64,000 nt of DNA, from NCBI RefSeq assembly GCF_019097595.1, contig NC_080712.1, positions 19,368,146-19,432,145 on the forward strand. Direction: 5' to 3'. Within the stretch, counting starts at the first letter, position 1; each line of letters begins with the position of its first letter. A program made the translations under genes and the position numbers. Below, one piece after another: positions 39,059 to 54,400 of this stretch. The notes under the pieces were generated by a model. The model saw only the letters and a program-made list of their open reading frames with translations, made no database searches and had not been told where the DNA came from. The stretch comes from Hemibagrus wyckioides. Lineage: Eukaryota; Chordata; Actinopteri; Siluriformes; Bagridae.

Positions 39059-42000
39059 TGTCCTCTGACACAGATCATCCCCTGAATATAAGTCAACTTT
39101 TATTTGTTTTATATACACTTTATCCTTGACTTTGACGCAATTGGACAATTGATGGTAGTATAATCTCAAATTGTGTAATAACATTTTGGTCTTAAGGCCA
39201 TAAATGACAACTGTGAGTACCTCACTTTAATGACGTGCCAAATATTTATTCTAAATTTATTTATTTATTTGTTCCACCACATACCCATAGTTCTAGTGTA
39301 TTATTTGAGTATTAAAATTACATATTTTGTTGATGTTTCCTGGTAAACACATTAGCACCATGTGTGGCATGTGTAATGTAATCTGAGTTTTGCAATCTTT
39401 GCTATCAAGCTCATTCATATAGGCATTCATTTGCCTCTGTAACAATGTACATAATTTTCCTATTCTCAAGAATTGTATTCAGCTATTTAATGAATGAATA
39501 TTGCAGTCCTCAGCACACAAGATTCTAAATCAACATTCTGGCATTTATTTTGAAGGCTGCAGTGCTGGCATAGCAGAGTGATGAAAGGCCAACAGTAGTG
39601 AGACAAATTTGCCTCTGAAATTCTTTATGCCTGACTCCTTGCTCGCTTCCCTGAAGCAAAGTATCCTCTGCCTGGGCTTGTGTGTGAGCTGTGTCACATT
39701 TCTGTTCAGCAGGTCTTTATACTTTTTCTACTACAGGCCCTCTCAACTCAAGGCACTGTTCAAATTGTCCTGATTCAGTGATTAAAAAAAACAAAAAACA
39801 AATACAATAATTAATCATTTTAATAGTTAGTGTAGTGGGTGGGCAGTGTATGGTTACTGAACTGTAATGAATTAAATTAATCATGTTTTGTATTTGTAGA
39901 GCCACCCTCTCTTCAATGTGTGTACAGGTTATCTGGAAGGTTATCAATTAGTGCTGCCTGGTTGTAAACATATGGAAACGACCCATTAGCCCATTTCCTC
40001 CATTGCAGCTCTCTGTCTGTTATTTCAGCATAACGGAGACCACAATCTTTGTATACAAGCCTCCACACATTGTTTTTTCTTCTTTAATTTATGTGCATTT
40101 GGGAATGTGGTAGAGATAGTATTGTGTGAGTACATAATCTATAATTGGTAGGGTTGTAAATAAAAATGGCATATGCATGTAATATCTAAATGATACTGAG
40201 CAAATGAGCACAAAAATATTTTTATGAGTTTTGATAAATATCATAAATATTATAAATAAAAGTTTTAGAAACACCCAATGGGTTTTTTTTTTTTGCCAAC
40301 AGTGAGGATGATATCATGGAAGCCCCTACACCCCACCCAAGCCTGACCAAGTTCCTGTAAGATTCGTGCAAACACAAAGAACAACAACTACAATCATGTG
40401 AGATTTGCAAGGAGATATTGATAGCACACATTTTCTTACAGGAAAAAGTTCTAATTGCCCCTAATTTGATTGTTCCTAGTTTAGTCAGCATCCTCTTCCC
40501 TTTAATGTTCAGCTCATAATTGGCTGAAAATGGTTCTAAGGAGATAAGACAGATTTTACTAGTTGAAACACATGCTTATACACCCACAAACAAATAACAA
40601 AATTTTTGAATATGGAGGATAGCCTTAAAAAAAAAACAAATTCCCAAAATGAAACCTTTTATAGCATGTGTAGAGGAACATATCATTGGTACTGGCATGA
40701 GTCATTTCGCATTTGATGTCTGTGATTTTATTTGATCTCTCTTATATTTTCCAGAGTGTGAGGAAATGAGAAGTGGATGCGTTTTTATGGAAATAGTGTT
40801 GGGAGGGTGACAGGAAGCCAAAGTCTCGCTACAGCTGTGATGTGTGTGAGTTCAAACGTGTAAGTTATCATGTGCTCCCATAATAACCAGAGATCTGAAC
40901 TATTCAAGGAACATCTGAATTAGCGAGGTTATTGTAGTACAAAATTGTAATTATAGTGTAATTATATTTATTTGATTGTACCATCATACCAAAAAAAAAA
41001 AAAAAAAGATGCTGAAATACGATGCAATAGAATTGCGCCTCTCTGAGTAAGATATGCATGGTATCAGGTCTGACATACATGATTTTAATGGTTGATCAGC
41101 AGATCATATATTTAATATACTATAAGGCAAATCGACTAATCCGCTTATTTACATTCAAAATTTGTTGTACAGATTTCAGTGAATGTGGATATTGTTTCAA
41201 CATTTATTTAAAATGTCCTGGCAATACAATTAATTTTTTTTTACATTTCTGTCTACATCTACGCTTCCTCTTCAAGATGTAATCATAGACTGCTTGCTTT
41301 GTACATTTTACATGTGGAAGCAAGTCTAATAACTGGCAATGTCTCTTTCTCTGTAATTGCTACTCTAACTCACCCCTCCTAGCCAGCAGGGAATAACCCC
41401 TTGTGCGTGTATGCATGCATACTCCAGCAAAGTCACATACTGATGTATGACTAAGCAGCTTGTGACTGTTGTTGGAGCTAAAGGTGTCCTGTGGATATCC
41501 CCCTCATACTGTATTCTTTGTTCCTTTGTTTCTGCTGTTTATATTTTAGACATTCACCTCTAGTGTACTTTAGGGAGTTGAATGCTTCTATCATAAAGCT
41601 AGTATAGTATGCTTCCTTGCCTTGCACTAACCTTAGCATGGGAGCAAGTGGGGAGGGGCACAACCTTGATATATATATTTTTTTATAAATACATAATATC
41701 TACCTAATAGGAAGGGCTCTAGAAAGTGGCCCCAGGCGCATACCTGAAGTGCGTGGGTTGTATCGTCATTGGTGTAGAAGTGTTCTAAAAAATTCAAAAT
41801 GGAACCATATTCATTCTTATTCTTATTACATAGAAGGACAGTTTCCTGTCCAATTTTCTATTTCAGTCAGAAGGAAGTTTATTGTCATGAGGGAATTGTC
41901 ATGTGTATAGGGGGCTTTAAGCATCTAAATACAATGAAATTCTTATGCTACAGTTGTACACTCCTGCCCAGTGCAGTAATAAGGTGACATAGTGAGAGAT

Positions 42001-45000
42001 ATTGTACATATTCAATACTATAAATTATTAACATAATATTGAAGGTAATGAAGATCCAGTACAAGTTCATTCCGAGTCAGAGTCTGAGTTAGTTTTTAAT
42101 ATTATTATATATTCTTTATTAAGTACCAAGATCATGTAAGCATCATATGGTTATACATTCATTCTATGGTCATGCATTTAAATGATATATTTGGCCTTAT
42201 CTCTTAGATGGCCACTGGCATAAGGATACTAGACCAGGAAACTAGCTCTTGTCAGTGAAATGCAACCCATTTGAAAGTCAGCCTTCATCCTCTCCAAAAA
42301 AACACCAAAAAAATTAAAATAAATTTACTGAACGCTATGAACGCCCCCAATGTGGCATGCTTGCCATTGAGGATGTCTACAGTATCAGCTTCTGTAGAGA
42401 ATGCTTGGACTGATGACAGCAGCCACATTCCCCCTAGGCTAGCTAGAACTGCAGTCATTCCAGAGATGGGTTGTCAGCCTGCAATTGAACCCCAAACACT
42501 ACTGAATGAAAGGTGTCCTTGCCTCAATAGATGCAGGGTCAGTCATTAGCCCTCTGGCAATGCTGGTGTTTCTATCAGAAGGAATCTGGTTTATGGCTGT
42601 TCCTCACTAGATAAATAATCACCACATATTGTATTTTTCCAGCACAGAATGTGTTTGCGTGTGTTTGTGTGGGGGAGGAGATGTTGGTTGGGCAGTTACG
42701 GGGTATATGGTGGGTATCTAATACAACAGAAAACTGGTCTAAAGTATATGCAACCAACTGCAGTTGATAGCTTAGACAAAATCAGGGTGACATTGCTATT
42801 AAGCAATGAGATAAGCTCTTCGTTTAGTTTCTGTTTCACAATTGTGGTCCAGCCCCTTGTATATATATTTTTGTGGTCATAACTGGTTTAACAAGCAAAT
42901 TATTAATTGTTACAAGTTACATCCTATAAATGTAGGCTCCAAGGCAATCAAGTTTGTGTCAATGTTACTCATTTAGCTAATTTACTATAAGGAATATGGA
43001 AAAATTGCATTTGGAAATATTTCTTGCAAAATCATCTTTCTTGATTGTTCAATAATACATTACATTTAATGAGAATGCTTCATTCATTAGCTGATTTACA
43101 TAACGGATTCCATAATGACAGAAATAATTGCACTTCTTAAGGGAATGAAAACTATTCATAACTGGTGGTTGAGGTTTCAGAAATATTGCTAAAAAGAAAA
43201 TCAAGAGAAATCTCTTTCCCTAACTGTTTTATGATCTCTCTTTCATTTTCCTTTCTGAATTAATATAACTGAATTAAAGGAATCTTTTGCCTATTGATAT
43301 TTGTACCTCGGAGTGGAACAGAATCATGTGCCTCATTCTCAGTTCTCATAAGTGAGCTTGACATTGTAAAAATCCTTGTCTTGAACTTTTCTGATCATCT
43401 CTGTTTGTCATCTTCATTATTATGCTCTTATTCTAGGCATCCTTTTGTCAAAAACAAGCACTCAAAGAGCCAAAGTAGTTCAAGATGTCCTGATGCATGT
43501 TTCTTAAAGAGTTATATAACTTACTGAAATGTTCAGTGTCAAACCTGAGGAGATAGAGATACTTAGATTCCAAGACCAACAAGGCTCTGCAAAAAAATCA
43601 TTCCGTAAGATTCCTCTGAGATTTGGACAATATTGTATTTCCACATTATACACTTTGTGGGATTTCTCAAAAACAAACAGGTCAAACTGGTCAAACTGCA
43701 TGTGCCTGTAGCTGCTAATAACTTTAACAGAAGTTGGTTGTGATTTCCCAAGATGTTATCATTAGCATTTGCGTCACAATTAAAATCGCACTGAGCAGTG
43801 ACATACCCTTCACATGAACTTCACATATGAATAATAATGTGTTTTGTCACATGTTATTCCTTACATTTTTCACATGTGGAATTGTATTTACACATTATTC
43901 ATAATTTTTCACAAATAATGTAATGATTCATTTTCACATGTATTTCATTTTAACATGATTCATTTTTATTAAAATGAATCACTTCACATATTTTTTATAT
44001 GATTGCTACATGTTTTTAGGGGATAATGTGGTGAATAATAATCACGTGAAATGTGTGTGTATTTTTCATAAAGGCGAGCAATTTTTCTAGTTTGGTTTAA
44101 AAGGATTCTTTATGTGAAGCTTTAGCCTTTTCAGATTTGTTTCTAACAGCAATGCTTACTCACAGATAGTCGAATAGTCTGCCTTTGGGCATTCAAAGTT
44201 TCTTTTCTCTGTCAGTCGCCTCCACTAATGTCCTCACCTGTTGCTTACCAAAACAACAGTGAGCGCCAACAGGGCTTCAGATGTCAGTCAATGCCAAAAT
44301 AAACAACAAAAACTCATCTGCCCTTAGAGAAAATTGACTAATGTAGACTATATGTATACAAATTTTAAAACATTAACTTCTAACCACATGTATTTCCTGT
44401 AAAACAGTGCCTGACTGAAAACTGAGAGACTCTGTCCCAACAGAAAACTTACTATTCCTCCCACTTATAAGTGAGGGGGAGATTCAGAAAGTATGGCATT
44501 ACAGCTCAGTTGACCCTTGTAGGTGTGGCTGAATTCCAATTCTTTTTAGTTTTTTTTTTTTATTCCACAAAGAAACTATTATAGAGACTGTTAGTTAAGC
44601 GTTTCCTGGGAAAGGGACAAGACAAAGGACTGTTAATGTTCATCATATGGTTGTTTGTTCACACAGATGCTGCACATTTGATTGAGAATAAATTTAAAAA
44701 AATCTTAATACTGAAAGGCAGTTTTCTTTCTTAAAAAGCATAATAGAAGACAAATATCAAGTGTCTGAAATAGACAGGAACAGGCTTGCCAAGTGATTGC
44801 CGGTCTAACGGTGCTGTCTGCAGATCAGCAAGGGAATCCAGTCAAACGTAACTACAAGAGACAGTAAGGCAACAGAAAAGATGTTGTTCTCTCATATCAG
44901 TGAATCTTATCAGAGTTATACCTTCTCAGTATATCCTGTTTAGTATATCAGTGTATAGAAACTTAATTTTCTCATTTTCACTAAAAAGAAACTAAAGATG

Positions 45001-45482
45001 TCCTATCCACTGCTACATTTCAAAGTACCCCTCCCTACCTCCCTTCTGACTTGTCCTACACGTTACTTCTCCCTCCCCTTGGTGCTCAGGCACCCCTCCT
45101 CCCAGCTGCTGAGTGGTCGTGCTGCTGGAGGCCGGCGTTCACATTCTCCTCACTGAGTGCAGAAGAGACTCTTCTCACAATATCACACACTCTCATAAAG
45201 ACAAGAACACAGAGGCCTTTACACACTCGCATCCAGATAGGTATTTTGGCAACATGTCCAAAAAAAGCCTTTCACGCTGCAATGGATATTGGTGGGCTGT
45301 TTAACCCTAAATTTTGCTGAACACTTCAAATCAAGGGAATGGAACATTAACACTGGTGTATTCAAATTATGATGAACATCTAAATACTTCAGAAAGGAGC
45401 TTTTCCTTACTCCCATCAGTGAAGACTGCTGGAACAGCTGTATTGGACTTTCATGATGAGCTTGAAAAGAAGAAAACCAGGC
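39059..45482. other. Long intergenic region upstream of the serine-rich gene
   Basis: No exon could be supported over 6.4 kb. Homopolymer runs occur at 40281-40294 and 40990-41008, and an AT-rich CACAT-motif tract at 43805-44060. A more GC-rich stretch at 45020-45240 may belong to the promoter or a non-coding first exon of the next gene. Open frames there (45051-45320) show no recognisable protein. Confidence 0.55.
43805..44060. repeat. AT-rich tract with repeated CACAT / CACATGTG motifs
   Basis: About eight occurrences of TTCACAT-type motifs (CACATGAAC, CACATATGA, CACATGTTA, CACATGTGG, CACATGTAT and others) occur at irregular 15-40-base spacing between 43811 and 43995. There is also an ATTTTAA...TTAAAAT-type inverted pair near 43950-43975. 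It may be a decayed palindromic repeat or transposon end. Confidence 0.5.
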
Positions 45483-48400
45483 ATGGCGTTTAGCTGGCAC
45501 AAGTCATTTACCATCCTTACACCTTGGAGGAAAGGTAAGACTCTGACTACCTGCTTTGCCATCCTGTTTATGTGAGATCATGTTACCTGTAATTGTCAGA
45601 TAAGAAAAACAGATGGATTACTGGATGCAGGTGGTAATTTTTACAGCTGGTGAGTCAGAATTCTTTTGCAAGCAAACTGCAGCTCTGGTCCCAATTTAAA
45701 CATACCATTTGCCATACATTTAGAACTTCAATTTTATATACTGATTATAACTAATGATGAATTTAGAGAGATGAGATTAGGAATCTATATATGAATATAT
45801 TAAGAATTTCAAGAATTATTATGTGATAATAATTATTCACATTTTGTGTCAGAACAATGTTTTTTAAACTTACAGTGTAAAAAACAGTCAGCATTTATCA
45901 CTAATTTCTTACAGTCTGTTTTTTGTGGCTTTGTAGTAACCAGTAAAATGTGGCATACTGGAATGTAATTTTTCACATAAAGTAATCAGTTGGCTTTAAT
46001 TAGCAAGATTTATTTTAACAGGCTTTCTCTTTTTTTTGTTATCTGTAAATGCAAGTCTAAAGAACATGTTTATGTGTGGCATAAAATGGAGTGCTCGCCA
46101 CTTTAATTTGTTAAAGACCAATAAAAGTAGAATGCTTGTGGGATAATTTAGAGTTCATGAAATGCTTTTCTTGGATTTGGAAAATGCTGATAGCTGGATG
46201 CCATTTTATATTCCAACTATTTTAAAAAGTGACAAACATCAAGCTGAAAGCAAACGATCGAAAAGCTTATTGTTAAACCTAAGTGTCTGTTGTGTTGTTG
46301 TTCTGTTTTCTGAGATGTTTGCATATTTCTTCTCATCAAGAGAATATTTCTCCTCATCAAGAAAAATCAAGATTTTTTTGCAAGAGGAAATTTGCAAACG
46401 ACACCAGATGTTTTTTTTTTGTTTTTTGAAAAATGGTTGAAAAATAATTGAAAAAGGGACATTGTATTTGTGCTATAAATTTAGTGTTCACTAACAGGCT
46501 GTTACATTGTTCTCACAAGTACATTAATAGAGTTTTAGTCAAACCAGGATTACAAAAGTGACATCACATGAAAATTTGTTTGTGAGATGACAGACACTGT
46601 CACTGTCACTGTATTTTTCTTTCAGTAAATATCTGATATCAAACCAGGGTTATAGATATGAGTGACTCACTAAGCCAGGTGTTGACAGCAGACAAAATGA
46701 TTTTAAGGCATTTTCGATGTGTTTGACTGTGAATCAGAGTATAAAATAGACTCTAATGGTTTCTAAATCTTGATCCATGAAGACAGTATTTCTGAGTAGT
46801 GAGAGATTTAAGTTTTGCTGAGGGTACATCTGGGGGTGTATGTGCATCTGAGGAAATCTATACTGGAGTTACTGCTCCTGCACATTCTTTTCTTATCCTA
46901 ACAATGTCAGATAATGAAATACTGGGCCTTTCCAGCTCACATTGATAATGTTTCTGGAAAGGGCTTCTCAGGATTCCCATCCCAGCCAGAGAATGGAGGG
47001 GAAATACTCCATTATCGCACTGAGAGACAGACAGCCAAGAAGTGCTGAGCTTATAGAAAGAGGGTGGGGGAGGTGGGAAGGTGTGCAGCTGCATTTCGCA
47101 CCTCATGAAACGTGACATCTGGTCTTTGTCATCTAAAGTGAAGTTACACAAGGCCAAGGAAAAGCAGCAATTCCGTCAAACCGTTTATCAACTACTTAGA
47201 AAGTCTGTAGCTGAGAATGACTTTTAGTCTGAAGCAACTCATTCATTCAAACTGAATGAATAAACATTATTTTTTTAAAGGTAACAGTTTGATTCTGTGG
47301 CTGATCAATAAGCACAATAAGGTGGAGTTATAGTAGGAGTAGTTCTCATCTTATCTAATCTTAATTTGTCACTTGCTTATTAAAACGTTTCACTGTTGAA
47401 TAATTTAATCATACTTATTAATCATTATTAAACATAATGTAAAAATTGTGAAATTTAAATTTTATATAAAAATAAAAACCCTAAAGCAGTCAGAAGACAA
47501 CTTGGTTGATGTATGAGACTGGACATGCTGAATTACAGAAATTTCACCTTGTGGTCATTGAGTCTGACCACCCATAGTGTTAGCCAGCTTCTGACATTCT
47601 CTTAAGCTCTTTTAACCATAAAAATAGCAGACCTGTCTTGGCCTGCCTCTGACCTCTCCACCCAGGGTCTCAGTGTCTGAGCCATAGGGGCAGCCTAAGG
47701 CTTAGAGAAATCTCTACTTATGTGAAAACATCAGGCTTGGCCAATAAGGCTGCTTATAACACACCTAGATGTATTCAAGATAGAACTAATAGAACAAATA
47801 GAACTACAGTTGGTGCAGATCTTAAAAGTTTGGTTTGGATTTTAACCAAGCTTTAAATGACATTTTCTTATACTTAAACAGAGACACTTTAAGTATGATG
47901 GACCTCTGTTCAGAGCTGTCTCTTGTCAGTAGTCACCTCACAGACAGACTAGGTAAATCTGACTAGGGCACAGTCTTTCACTTAAGACTACATATCTATG
48001 CTTTTATCACACTCATCACTGGAGCACTCAACACTAAAGGGTCCTAAATCAGTAGACCATAGGACTTTTTGCTGGTTGAAAAAACAAACTCTATTCAACA
48101 ACCTTTTTTCTGGGATCAACATACTGTCTTACCTGACATTAAACAAGCCAAGGCACTGAGTCCCTGATATGACATCATTAAAATAAGTTAGAGACTTATG
48201 CCCAAAAAATGTGTGATGAAATACATGCTTAGGGTTTCAAGTCGGTAATAAAGAGCTTCACATTGTTTGTTTCTGGATATAACACCTGTTTCAATACAAC
48301 AACAAAACAGAAGGTAATGCTGCAGAGTCAGACAGAAAGTTTAGTACATTGTTGAAAGAGGATTAGTCAGAGTGTAAGACTTTTCAGGTACTCATCATCA

Positions 48401-51400
48401 CTCTCTAATTTCATGCCTCTACAACTAAAAAGCTATAATTACAGAAGTGCCCAAAAGCACTAAATATAGGCAAGTCAGATCAGACAGGATAAATACAGTA
48501 TGTCCATAATATCACCTCAGATAAAGAATTCCTCAAGTTTTTAATTTGCTAAGCAATCATTCCTGAATTTCTGGTCGAAAGAATGAGCATGACAACATAT
48601 GTTCTGGATTGTGATGTCTAATAAAATGTCCACAAGGTGAAGCTATTAAACATTGCTTAAAGATATCTAGTCTCCTTCTGTTTCATATCAGTCGCCCCAC
48701 ATTCTTAATCATTGCTGAAGTTGAAAAATCAAAGCGAAAGTCTTTATAACTCCATAACTCTTGAGTGAGCACTGACTTTTTTATCAGCCTAAAAATGTGA
48801 GGTATTTTCCAGTAGTCCGGAGGGGAAAATCAGGTCTCCTAAAGCCAAACAACTGCTCCAGGTGGGACTAAAATAATTGCTTTACAATTGGAAAAAAAAG
48901 CTGGGCCATGAGACAAGGCCAAAGCTGTATTTCAAAAGCAAAATGTTTTGGTGTGTAGAGGGTGGAAGCACAGTTTCCATGGAGTTCATGGATTCAGGTG
49001 CTTTTGAAATAATTCATTTGGTAAAAACCTCCTGGGTGATAAGAGACCAGAAAAATGTTGGCCACATTTTCTTCCAACAATGGAATTAAAATGATTTTTT
49101 TTGCTTGTTTTTATTTTTAATGCATTCATACTCTGGTGCACCTAGGACCTCAGCATTAGTCACATTCCTGCCTGCCAGGGTCTGGATGAGGGCCTGTTTG
49201 ATCTCTCTATACCAGCAGCCAGGTCTTGGGGATGTTAATTGAAAACCAAGGGGGATTGAGATGCAGATTGCTTTCTCCTACAGAGTGGTACAAAAAAATG
49301 CTCCGCGATCAGCAATTCTGTAATTCTTGCTGGCATACACTGCCCATGAGGATCTGGATCGGCAAACCTTTCTGACTGACCCTTTAAATTGAATTAGCCT
49401 GTTTTGTTCTGGGTCTTTGACATCAAGAATCCAATTAATGCATGCTTGACTATTTGCATAGTGAGATCATCAACTTCACACATTATACTGGGAGAGATAC
49501 CAGCCTCAATGTATTCACTGATACACCGGGCACAGGAGTATATTAAACAATATAAATATCAAGAGTTTTTCATTGAGGACAAGTGTACCAGAAAAAATTT
49601 AGAAATTAGATTAGACCCATGCTATAAAGTCTTATTTATGACTAATGAATATATAACAATGTTGATTTACTGCTTTAGATTAATATAATATTGCAAAAAC
49701 GCACACACTGGCAGGAACACATACCATCCAGGTTTATGTTGTGGTGCTTATAATCATAGCCTGAGGGGTCCTGCCAGGAGTTCATGAGAAAAAGCTGGCA
49801 AAACACAGCCATTGTTTTGGATTGGGGAAAAAATCTGGACCAGGAGCAAAGTTTTTATGACCTCGAATGATTGAAATGGTTTGAAACTGTTTGTGTAGAG
49901 GGACTATCCAATCTGAAAACAACTACCCACTTGAATGAAAAAACACATTCTTTTCTCAGGGACTTTAAATGACTGATTTTTTTTTTTTTTTACTGAAACA
50001 TTAAAACAGCTCTAAGTGTGATCCTGACTCCTTATGTACTGAACATACCTTATGTTACTCTACTGTTCAATAAATCATTTAAATCTAATGACAAATAAAA
50101 AAAAATTAACTGAAAAAAATGTGTTGTCTTTTGACAGGGTCAAACCTACAACCATTTCTTAAAGGATCAGAAGCATTGGTCTAATTACAGTTTCCAAATA
50201 GATAATTTCTGAGTCTGCTGTTAAAACGCTTAGTTGTTCGGGGAAGGGAGCTTATTATTTAACAGTCCCTAGAACCCAGGTAACAGGTCTTTAAAATTCG
50301 GACAAAAAAGGAATACTTGACAGACACCTGAAAAGTATCAGATTGCTCAAGGTTAGAAATACGAGAAGTCACATATGACTGAACCCTGTAATGTCATTAA
50401 CCAAGCCACAAGATCAAAGCTGGACAGTTCAGTGCAGGAGACAGACAGAATTATGGGCTCACTGCATCCTGAGCCTTTTTTTTTTTGGATCTCTGATGCT
50501 AAAGAATGCTAAGTATAAAAGATAAGCTTTCAGCACTTTGAACAGATTTTTGAATACTTGCTCTCATATATAATTTGAATGTTGCACTTGAGTCTACACT
50601 GTCACATCAGAATTCTTCCAAAAGAAGGGGAAAAAAAAGCATTTTCAATAGCTATTCTTTTCTTGTCAATCAGTGACTACTTATCTTGAAAAAACAAACC
50701 CTTGTATTCACATTAATACAATACAAATACAATCCCATTCCAATGTTGTGGATATGTGATTTAGAAGTTTATACAGTTTGTTTAATAATTTACTCAGGTC
50801 TGGGCGGTCACAAATTCCTCTTTTTCCTTCCTTCCTCACCTACACAAAACTGAAACATGTCCCTCTGTTTTTGTTGTATTAGTACATAGAATAATATATT
50901 GAGTGAGATGATTAAAAACTTTTTTTTTTCTCGCTCTTTTACAGGTAAAGGGGATATGGCTTTAGAAAGTGAGGTTGTGCTGACAAAGATGAAGTTCTTC
51001 AAAAACTTCCAGGAGAAACTCTTAAATACTGAGGACTCTGTGTCAAACATGTCCATGCCTGAGCAGGATATTCCTACACCACTCCAGGCTGAAGAAGCAA
51101 GCTCTGTCAACAGTGCAGCACCTGAACCAAACATGGCGGATTCAAAGAAAGACTATTTATCTGCAATTTTTTCCAGTACACAGTTGCCAGGTTTGTACAA
51201 ATTTGAATCAGAGGACTCTGGTGTAGAGATGCATAGTGGCGCGAACTCACCATCTACTCCAACGGGTTCAGAGCAGAGCTTTGTTGTTCACAGTAGAGAG
51301 TCTTCATGTGACTCTGGCAATCCCAACCCACATGTACGAGCCAGCAGTCATTTGCTCTCACTGGAAAAGAGTACAGATTCCTTACAGACTGACGCAACAT

Positions 51401-54400
51401 CATATACATATGCCCAAGAAACCAATATCACAGTAGTACAAGACAGACCAGAGGATGAGGTGGATAATGTTCAACTGGAGGTTGTAAGAAATTCAGAAAG
51501 GTTAGAGAATGAAACCTTGGTGAAAGCCTCAGAAAGCTGTGAGGATGGATCAGTATGTACAGAGATAGTAGACGCAGTAATAGACGGTGATGCTGATGAG
51601 GACACAGGACTAACGATCCATACCAATGACACATATGAAGGGAACATGGAAGTGGATTTGCAACATCAGCCATTAAGGAAAAGCACAACGAGTGACAGTC
51701 TGGATGAATACATGGATGAGTGCTGCAGGCTTAGTGAGGTAACTATAACATTTAACCAAATTTGATTGGTATTTACTCTAAAACTTGGGATTGTGTCCAG
51801 TTTTATATAAGTAGATCACCACTTTCTACGCAGCTTCAGAGTGACAAAACGTTAAGATGAACATTGCTTTCAGAAGAAAAATCTAACATTTAGACAGTAA
51901 AAGTAATTATTTTTGGCAAGCATTCACAGCTGTTGCATTTTTCACACCTTTAGAGGTAGTATGACAGCACTGTGACACTGATACATGGCTAAATATTCTT
52001 TTTGGTCTGGGGTTTCAGGGTGACATTTAAACATGCAAATAGGGAATTCATAACTGACATATCGAATGAGCCAAAAAATGCAAAAAGCAATAACTCTGAA
52101 TAAATATCAAGCAAACATATTAGTGTAAGGTAAACAGGTAATTGGTATCACTGTCAAGACCTTTATCAGATATAATTCTTGATTTCAAGAGTTCTATAAC
52201 ACTTTTATTAAATCTATAGAAGCACATTCATAATACTGAACAGTGTTCTCATTCATAAAGATGCCTGGTAATAAACTCCACCTATTCTGCACCTGGCTGT
52301 TCTACAACCTGTTTGATGTGCCGAACATGTCTTCCTTTCATGTTCAAGTAAACTATCTCATACACAAGATATTTAATCAATGGACTTCACTAACAACTAT
52401 TAAAGTAATAGTTAAGAAGGTTGCCATTTCTTTAAGATGCGAAACTCATTTGGTCTGATTGGTTGACTTGATACATGACATCCACTTGAGGTAAATGCAA
52501 TACATACAGAACATAGCCAAATAATGTTAGTGAGCTAGATAGCTAGAAACAATTATGAAATTTACATACACTCTCAAATATTCTTGAGATAAAACCACCA
52601 AAAACTAGTTAATTCTAAACCTGCAATAATCTTATTTATCTTGAGCATTGTCAACTAGTTCAAAATCACTCAAATGTAGACATAAATATGACCCACTTAC
52701 TACCACTATGTTAATGTGGAGACTGATTTATCAAATACATTAGCAAAGTCATTGCTAGCTAACACATTACTGTCATAAGTTGGAGGCATAGGAAGGTTCA
52801 TTAGCAAACATCACAAAACAATTTCAAAACCAATGCACAAAAGTCAAGGCTGAATGTTACTTCAGAAAGTTGGGAAGTGTAGTGTATGGTAGCCATGTTT
52901 ATATGCCATGGTTTGTTCTGGGAAACAGAGATTCTAGCTGAATCTGGTGTTGACCGGACTATTACACACAATTCATCAGTAGCACAGAAGTGCCTTCTTC
53001 CCTGCTGGAAAATCCAGACAACTCTAACCATCTCCCAGCTGCCAAAACACAGGCCTGGAGGGTAGACCAGTAAGTACTGGTAAACGGAAACTGAATTATC
53101 TCTATTAACGCTAACAATATGATGTTATTGTTAAGAAAATAACACAACAGTAAGGCAATTAGAAAACATTTATTGATCAATTGGTTAAGTAATAAGAAAG
53201 TTGGAAAACTTATAAGCTGTCAAAGATGGTCTACCAGCATGACCAATGTGTTGAAGCAGCATGTAGCTGGCCATGGAGTAGTTTTCAGCAGTGTTATCAT
53301 TGTTAATATGTAAAATATTTGATTAAAAAGTATTAGTGGATTGGAATTGGCTGTCTTGTCAAAAGTAGGAGTTCAGCAGTAACTCTGGCAAACCTACGTT
53401 GTATGGTTGACTTGAGTCTGAAATGTACTCATCCAGTCGTTCAGCACAGACTGAACTCCTCAGGGATGTCAGAACAAATAAACAATAAATGTCTGCCACT
53501 CCTTGCTGATTAACAGAATGTTTGGTTGTTTTTCCCCCAACGCCTGCTGCTCCAAATAACTCTGTGACAGACGGTAGTAATAGCACTTCAGCTTGACTGA
53601 GCAGGATAAGCTGCTATAAACTGACTAGGTGGCCATGTGTAAATCTTGGATAAAATCACAAAAATCGTCTCTTCTACATCTTTGAACAAAAATGTACCTC
53701 TGGCCAAAATCTACACGTACGAATGTACATTTTACATTGTACATCATAATCTTTATTTAGTATAAGCAAAGAACATTCAGCTTTCAACACATTTTAAGGT
53801 TGATTTGTAAAAGCAATAAGAGCAGATGTAAATCTACTGTATTTAATGCTTTATTCAGATCATAACATATAACACTATGTCAGTTTTAAACAGTAAGTGT
53901 AATTCCCAAATAGATGCTTTCAAGTTAGAGGCTACTCTATAGCTTTCAATAAACAGGCTCACACATTCACTTGAAAGAGATTTAGCTGCTCATATAAACA
54001 TCTGGAACAAGGGTAATGGCTCATTTGGTTCAATGAACCACATGTAGCCTCTTTAATACAATAAAGTGATTAATGAGGGATATGTGATTAAATATTTGAT
54101 CTGGCAAGTGAATAGGGTTTTCAGAAAGATTTCAGATTTTCACCATCATTGGTGAAACTGATATTACACTGCTTTTCAGTATAGCTTTAGTAATTCTTTG
54201 GAGTAGGTCTTAGGAATGTAAGAGCATAGTGTTCTCTAGAATGGCCATGACATGGGGTATGCTGTGTTCTGCTTCTGTACAGTACAGTACGGCTGTCATG
54301 GATTGTGTGTGTGGTGTAGTTTTCTCTTCTTTTTATGGAGCCGCACATCACCCAGCACCTTTTCATCTGTGCTGAGTGACTGTGCAGATGTCTGAGATGA

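Noticed and set aside
41840..41990. Possible interspersed repeat ('acaatgaaattcttatgcta')
   Set aside because: Only one block looked familiar; boundaries and family could not be supported.
45051..45320. 89-codon open frame upstream of the Ser-rich gene
   Set aside because: Low-complexity Leu/Pro composition, no homolog, no splice link to 45483; more likely promoter or leader sequence.
46858..47157. 99-codon minus-strand open frame
   Set aside because: No recognisable domains, no splice partner, and it lies inside an intron of AT-rich sequence.
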